Source: Acidobacteriota bacterium (GTDB lineage Bacteria > Acidobacteriota > Vicinamibacteria > Vicinamibacterales > UBA8438). From it: a stretch of 43,123 bases of DNA. Shown here in pieces: positions 40,885 through 43,123 of this stretch (positions are counted from its first letter, which is position 1; each line of letters opens with the position of its first letter). Position numbers and translations under genes: made by a program. Under the pieces are notes generated by a model, which had not been told where the DNA came from, did no database searches, and saw nothing but the letters and a program-made list of their open reading frames with translations. The DNA is taken from NCBI GenBank assembly GCA_009838525.1, contig VXRJ01000012.1, positions 1-43,123 of the forward strand, in the 5' to 3' direction.

Positions 40885-41105
40885 GGCCAGTCGCTCAGCG
40901 CCTTCTGTACGTCCTCACTGGTAATGGAGGGGGCGTCGGCTGCAACACGGAATACTGGAAGTCCGTCATCTTCATCAGCCGGGGTGCGCCTGAAGCCTCG
41001 GCGCGCAAGGTCCGACAGCGCACTTCCCAAGCTGCCGCCGCGCTGCGCCGCAAGCGCCCGAGCGACAGCCAGTACGTCATCATCAATGGTGACGGTGGTA
41101 CGCAT
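40881..41105 (-). CDS. vapB: VapB-type RHH antitoxin
   Basis: A 74-residue protein (ATG at 41105; a GTG two codons upstream is the alternative). RTTVTIDDDVLAVARALAAQ and GGSLGSALSDLARRGF form a ribbon-helix-helix domain, and the C-terminus (VFRVAADAPSITSEDVQKAL) is the usual toxin-wrapping tail. A TATGAT (41112-41117) lies 6 bases before the ATG, suggesting a leaderless transcript. GATG-rich repeats surround it and may hold an operator. Confidence 0.85.
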   Translation of the reverse strand: MRTTVTIDDDVLAVARALAAQRGGSLGSALSDLARRGFRRTPADEDDGLPVFRVAADAPSITSEDVQKALSDWP

Positions 41106-41199
41106 CAGCACATCATAACATCACATCATCGACTCAGCCCCTTCCAGGCTGGCTCGCTTAGAAGGAGGACTGGCTAGAGGAGCAAAATGGGCCGTGGCG

Positions 41200-41349
41200 T
41201 CAGCGCGCGGCGCGGCCGACGTAACCCTGGAACGTCCGTTCCACGAAGTCGTCCACGCCCGGCACGAACAGAACCGCGAGGATGGTCACGACCACGGCGG
41301 CCGCGATGCACCAGTAGAAGTACGTCATGGGTTGCGTCGGGGATTGCAC
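41200..41349 (-). CDS. Small 49-residue single-TM protein
   Basis: A short frame beginning at GTG 41349 with AGGAG 7 bases upstream, reading MQSPTQPMTYFYW, a TM (about residues 13-29) and a tail DDFVERTFQGYVGRAAR. It follows the split-barrel gene by 34 bases on the same strand, so it is the last gene of that operon. Strong ribosome site, single TM and charged tail make it likely real; I recognise no family. It may be a small subunit or regulator of the membrane proteins encoded upstream. Confidence 0.6.
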   Translation of the reverse strand: MQSPTQPMTYFYWCIAAAVVVTILAVLFVPGVDDFVERTFQGYVGRAAR

Positions 41350-41383
41350 AATAGAACTCCTGCGCGTCCGCTCCGGCGGTCGC

Positions 41384-41899
41384 CTATCTAGGAGCGGCCT
41401 CGAACAGCCAGGCGTCGCCCGCTTCTATCGCCTCCCGCGTGGTCTGCGACGGGTACTTGTCCCGAATGGCCCCGGCGATGCCGTCGAGAATGTCCCCCGA
41501 CTGGATGCGCACGAGCTGCCGCTCGTAGCGTTTGCTGTCGATGCGAAGCACCGCGCGGCCATCCCGCTCCGCCTGGACCGGCCAGCGTTTCCAGAGCCGG
41601 CCGACCGTCGTGCCCATGTAGCCGGACCAGACATAGAGCTTGCCGTCGTGTTCCGCGGTCCAGATGAGCCGGGACCGTGGCGGGTCGAGCAACTGCAGCT
41701 CGATGGTCGGGATGTCGCTGACGAAGCTCCAGTCCGGTTCGGGGCCGGTGTGCAGCTCGCCCGATACGAGCGGGCCGCCGGAGAAAATCCGGTTCGGGCC
41801 GTCGGCAAAGCGCTGTTTCGCGGCAGCGGTAAGGACAGCGCTCAGCGGGATCAGCAGCAGGCATCCGACGACGATCAGGACTCGGGAAGCTAGTCGCAT
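41384..41899 (-). CDS. Membrane-anchored split-barrel-like protein, copy 1
   Basis: A 171-residue protein with one N-terminal TM (about residues 7-25) and a soluble domain resembling split beta-barrel (PNPOx/nitroreductase-like) folds: PEPDWSFVSD, TIELQLLDPPRSR and GRAVLRIDSKRYERQ. It is a tandem paralogue of the protein at 42466, about 80% identical by eye; the duplicated DNA includes the sequence just upstream of the start. No cofactor residues can be assigned safely. Function unknown; flavin or haem binding is only possible. Confidence 0.75.
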   Translation of the reverse strand: MRLASRVLIVVGCLLLIPLSAVLTAAAKQRFADGPNRIFSGGPLVSGELHTGPEPDWSFVSDIPTIELQLLDPPRSRLIWTAEHDGKLYVWSGYMGTTVGRLWKRWPVQAERDGRAVLRIDSKRYERQLVRIQSGDILDGIAGAIRDKYPSQTTREAIEAGDAWLFEAAPR

Positions 41900-41952
41900 G
41901 ATGGGCTCAGTCTACCACCGGCCCGAGGCCGGCTGACCGGGCCTCCGGCCGC

Positions 41953-42420
41953 TCAGAGCGCGAAGCTGAGGACGTACAGGGCCACGCCCGTAATGCACGT
42001 GAGCCACAGCGCCACGTAGGTCACCCACCCCCACCGCCGGTGGGTCGGGCTGAAGGAACCCGGGAGGATGCCTCGAAAGCGGCGCCAGGACATGACCACC
42101 AGGGTGCACCAGACCACGAAGCACGGTATCGCCACTGCGAGGTGCACGAGGAACAGCCCACGCACCAGCGAGGTGCCATAGTACGCGCTCTGCTGGAAGG
42201 CCGCCGCGGCCGGACCGTAGCGAATGCTCGCCTCGAGCAGCACGACGGCAGCGATCGCGCCGGCGATCAGGCTCACCTGCAGGTTACGGTGCTGCCGGTA
42301 GCGGCGGCGCGCCGCAAGCCGCAGCGCGTACGTCATCAGGAACGGCGCCGCGACGAAGACGACGAGCGCGAGGTCGATCAGGACATCCGCGCGCGTCCCG
42401 AGAAAGCCCGTCGTCGGCAT
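41953..42420 (-). CDS. DUF420 membrane protein
   Basis: A 155-residue protein with four TMs and the family-typical N-terminus TTGFLGTRADVLIDLAL, plus GLFLVHLAVAIPCFVVW and HRRWGWVTYVALWLTCITG. DUF420/YozB-like proteins are linked to cytochrome oxidase assembly (CtaM in Bacillus), an inference from the family only. It lies between the two copies of the split-barrel gene, in one operon. Confidence 0.85.
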   Translation of the reverse strand: MPTTGFLGTRADVLIDLALVVFVAAPFLMTYALRLAARRRYRQHRNLQVSLIAGAIAAVVLLEASIRYGPAAAAFQQSAYYGTSLVRGLFLVHLAVAIPCFVVWCTLVVMSWRRFRGILPGSFSPTHRRWGWVTYVALWLTCITGVALYVLSFAL

Positions 42421-42465
42421 GTGGCTGCTCGCTCCCCGACGGTGTGGCGGGCGTCGCCTGCGCCC

Positions 42466-42981
42466 CTACCGCGGCGCGGCCTCAAACACCCAGGTGTCCC
42501 CCGCTTCCACCGTCGCCCGGCTGACGTCGTACGCGTACTTGTCCCGGATGGCGCCGGTGATGCCTTCCAGAACCGGACCCGACTCGATCCGTGCGAGTTG
42601 CCTCTCGTAGCGCTTCCCGTCGATGCGGAGCACCGCACGGCCGTCCCGCTCCGCCTGGACCGGCCAGCGCTTCCACAGCCGGCCGACCGTCGTGCTCATG
42701 AAGCCGGAGAAGACGTAGATCTTCCCGTCGTGCGCCTGGATCCAGATGCGGCGTGACCGCGGCGGGTCCAGCAACTGCAGCTCGATGGTCTGAATATCGT
42801 CGGTGAAGCTCCAGTCCGGCTCCGGACCACCGTGCAACTCCCCCGACACGAGCGGCCCGCCGGAGAAGAACCGGTTCGGACCATCGGTAAAGCGCTGTTT
42901 CGCGGCGGCGGTGAGGATCGCGGTCAGCGGAATCAGCAGCAGGCATCCGACGACGATCAGCGCGCGGGCAGCCAGTCGCAT
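42466..42981 (-). CDS. Membrane-anchored split-barrel-like protein, copy 2
   Basis: The paralogue of the 41384 gene, 171 residues from ATG 42981 (the frame opens further upstream but the duplicated start is this ATG). TM at residues 7-25 and domain PEPDWSFTDD, ELQLLDPPRSRRIW, GRAVLRIDGKRYERQ match copy 1. It is first in the operon; the two copies flank DUF420. Gene duplication around an intervening gene suggests that the DUF420 gene was once single-copy with one partner, or that the pair was duplicated with loss of one DUF420. Confidence 0.75.
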   Translation of the reverse strand: MRLAARALIVVGCLLLIPLTAILTAAAKQRFTDGPNRFFSGGPLVSGELHGGPEPDWSFTDDIQTIELQLLDPPRSRRIWIQAHDGKIYVFSGFMSTTVGRLWKRWPVQAERDGRAVLRIDGKRYERQLARIESGPVLEGITGAIRDKYAYDVSRATVEAGDTWVFEAAPR

Positions 42982-43039
42982 GATGGACTCACAGTCTACC
43001 AGCCGCGCCGGCGTCCACGCCGGCACCGGCTGTTCTCTT

Positions 43040-43057
43040 GCCGGCCTGGAGGCCGGC
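43040..43057. terminator. Short hairpin downstream of the partial ABC gene
   Basis: A perfect 7-bp stem GCCGGCC / GGCCGGC with loop TGGA, located 10 bases beyond the stop of the partial gene. It has no T run, so termination is uncertain. Confidence 0.35.
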
Positions 43058-43067
43058 GGACCTCTGG

Positions 43068-43123
43068 CTAGGCGGCGGGATCGGCCAGCTTGCCGTCGAA
43101 GAGGTGGATCTCGCGCTTGGCGT
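43068..43123 (-). CDS. ABC transporter ATP-binding protein, C-terminal end (partial)
   Basis: Only the last 18 codons are in the window: AKREIHLFDGKLADPAA then a TAG. This is the typical extreme C-terminus of MacB/LolD-type ATPases (residues equivalent to the end of the H-loop strand and the DGKL element). The 5' part lies beyond the right edge of the window. Confidence 0.65.
   Translation of the reverse strand, partial: AKREIHLFDGKLADPAA

Noticed and set aside
1..43123. CRISPR array, tRNA, rRNA, insertion-sequence transposase
   Set aside because: No regularly spaced repeats, no T-loop-like GGTTCGAATCC with paired stems, no rRNA-like block and no transposase motif were seen on reading through the window.

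Overview
This is a GC-rich, gene-dense bacterial chromosome segment. A PadR-regulated ADOP-type permease (present once in full and once as a remnant), a TonB-dependent receptor with a carboxypeptidase-regulatory-like N-terminus, a PQQ-dependent dehydrogenase, SoxC/SoxD-like proteins and secreted families common in that phylum point to Acidobacteriota, probably class Vicinamibacteria. This is inference from gene content; the window has no rRNA, tRNA or marker gene to confirm it.

Region 1 (about 1-13.3 kb) is an accessory island of small conflict systems, many of them decaying. It holds a 2-TM SLATT-like protein, a DUF2442-DUF932 fusion, a TumE/TumA pair whose toxin carries a nonsense codon, a complete AbiEi/AbiEii pair, an orphan HicB, an RHH antitoxin followed by a 48-residue stump of a PIN toxin, an AAA ATPase with a small TOPRIM-like partner, an AbrB antitoxin with only the first codons of a possible MazF, an XRE regulator with a nucleotidyltransferase, and an AAA_14/DUF4143 ATPase. 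Two copies of one promoter/operator, 5.1 kb apart, each precede a differently deleted padR gene. The downstream permease is a short remnant at the first copy and full length but frameshifted at the second.

Region 2 (13.3-26 kb) is mostly housekeeping and periplasmic: SoxD- and SoxC-like proteins with a DUF4389 membrane protein, two tandem NCS2 nucleobase permeases that share an unusual C-terminal domain resembling an anti-sigma (GHKL) ATPase, an SPFH protein with a small RHH protein, a secreted metallo-beta-lactamase-fold hydrolase, an M14 lipoprotein peptidase and a DUF222 HNH endonuclease gene containing two long DNA palindromes.

Region 3 (26-43 kb) alternates toxin-antitoxin pairs with oxidative periplasmic metabolism. 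It has a FitAB/VapBC-type pair, a di-haem cytochrome c, a secreted Acidobacteria-type protein and a Tat-exported dienelactone hydrolase; then a three-gene operon of HTH-DUF433, PIN-like protein and DUF429 RNase H-fold protein; then DUF523-DUF1722, DUF72, a PQQ quinoprotein, a 2-keto-4-pentenoate hydratase-like enzyme, a TonB-dependent receptor, a VapBC pair, a tandem duplication of a membrane-anchored split-barrel protein flanking a DUF420 protein, a 49-residue membrane protein, and the tail of an ABC transporter ATPase at the window edge.

The main biological points are the selective loss of toxins while their antitoxins and operators remain, several antitoxin promoters whose -10 boxes lie within 5-10 bases of the start codon (leaderless transcripts), and three candidate new systems: the AAA/TOPRIM-like pair, the DUF433-PIN-DUF429 operon, and the permease-GHKL fusions.
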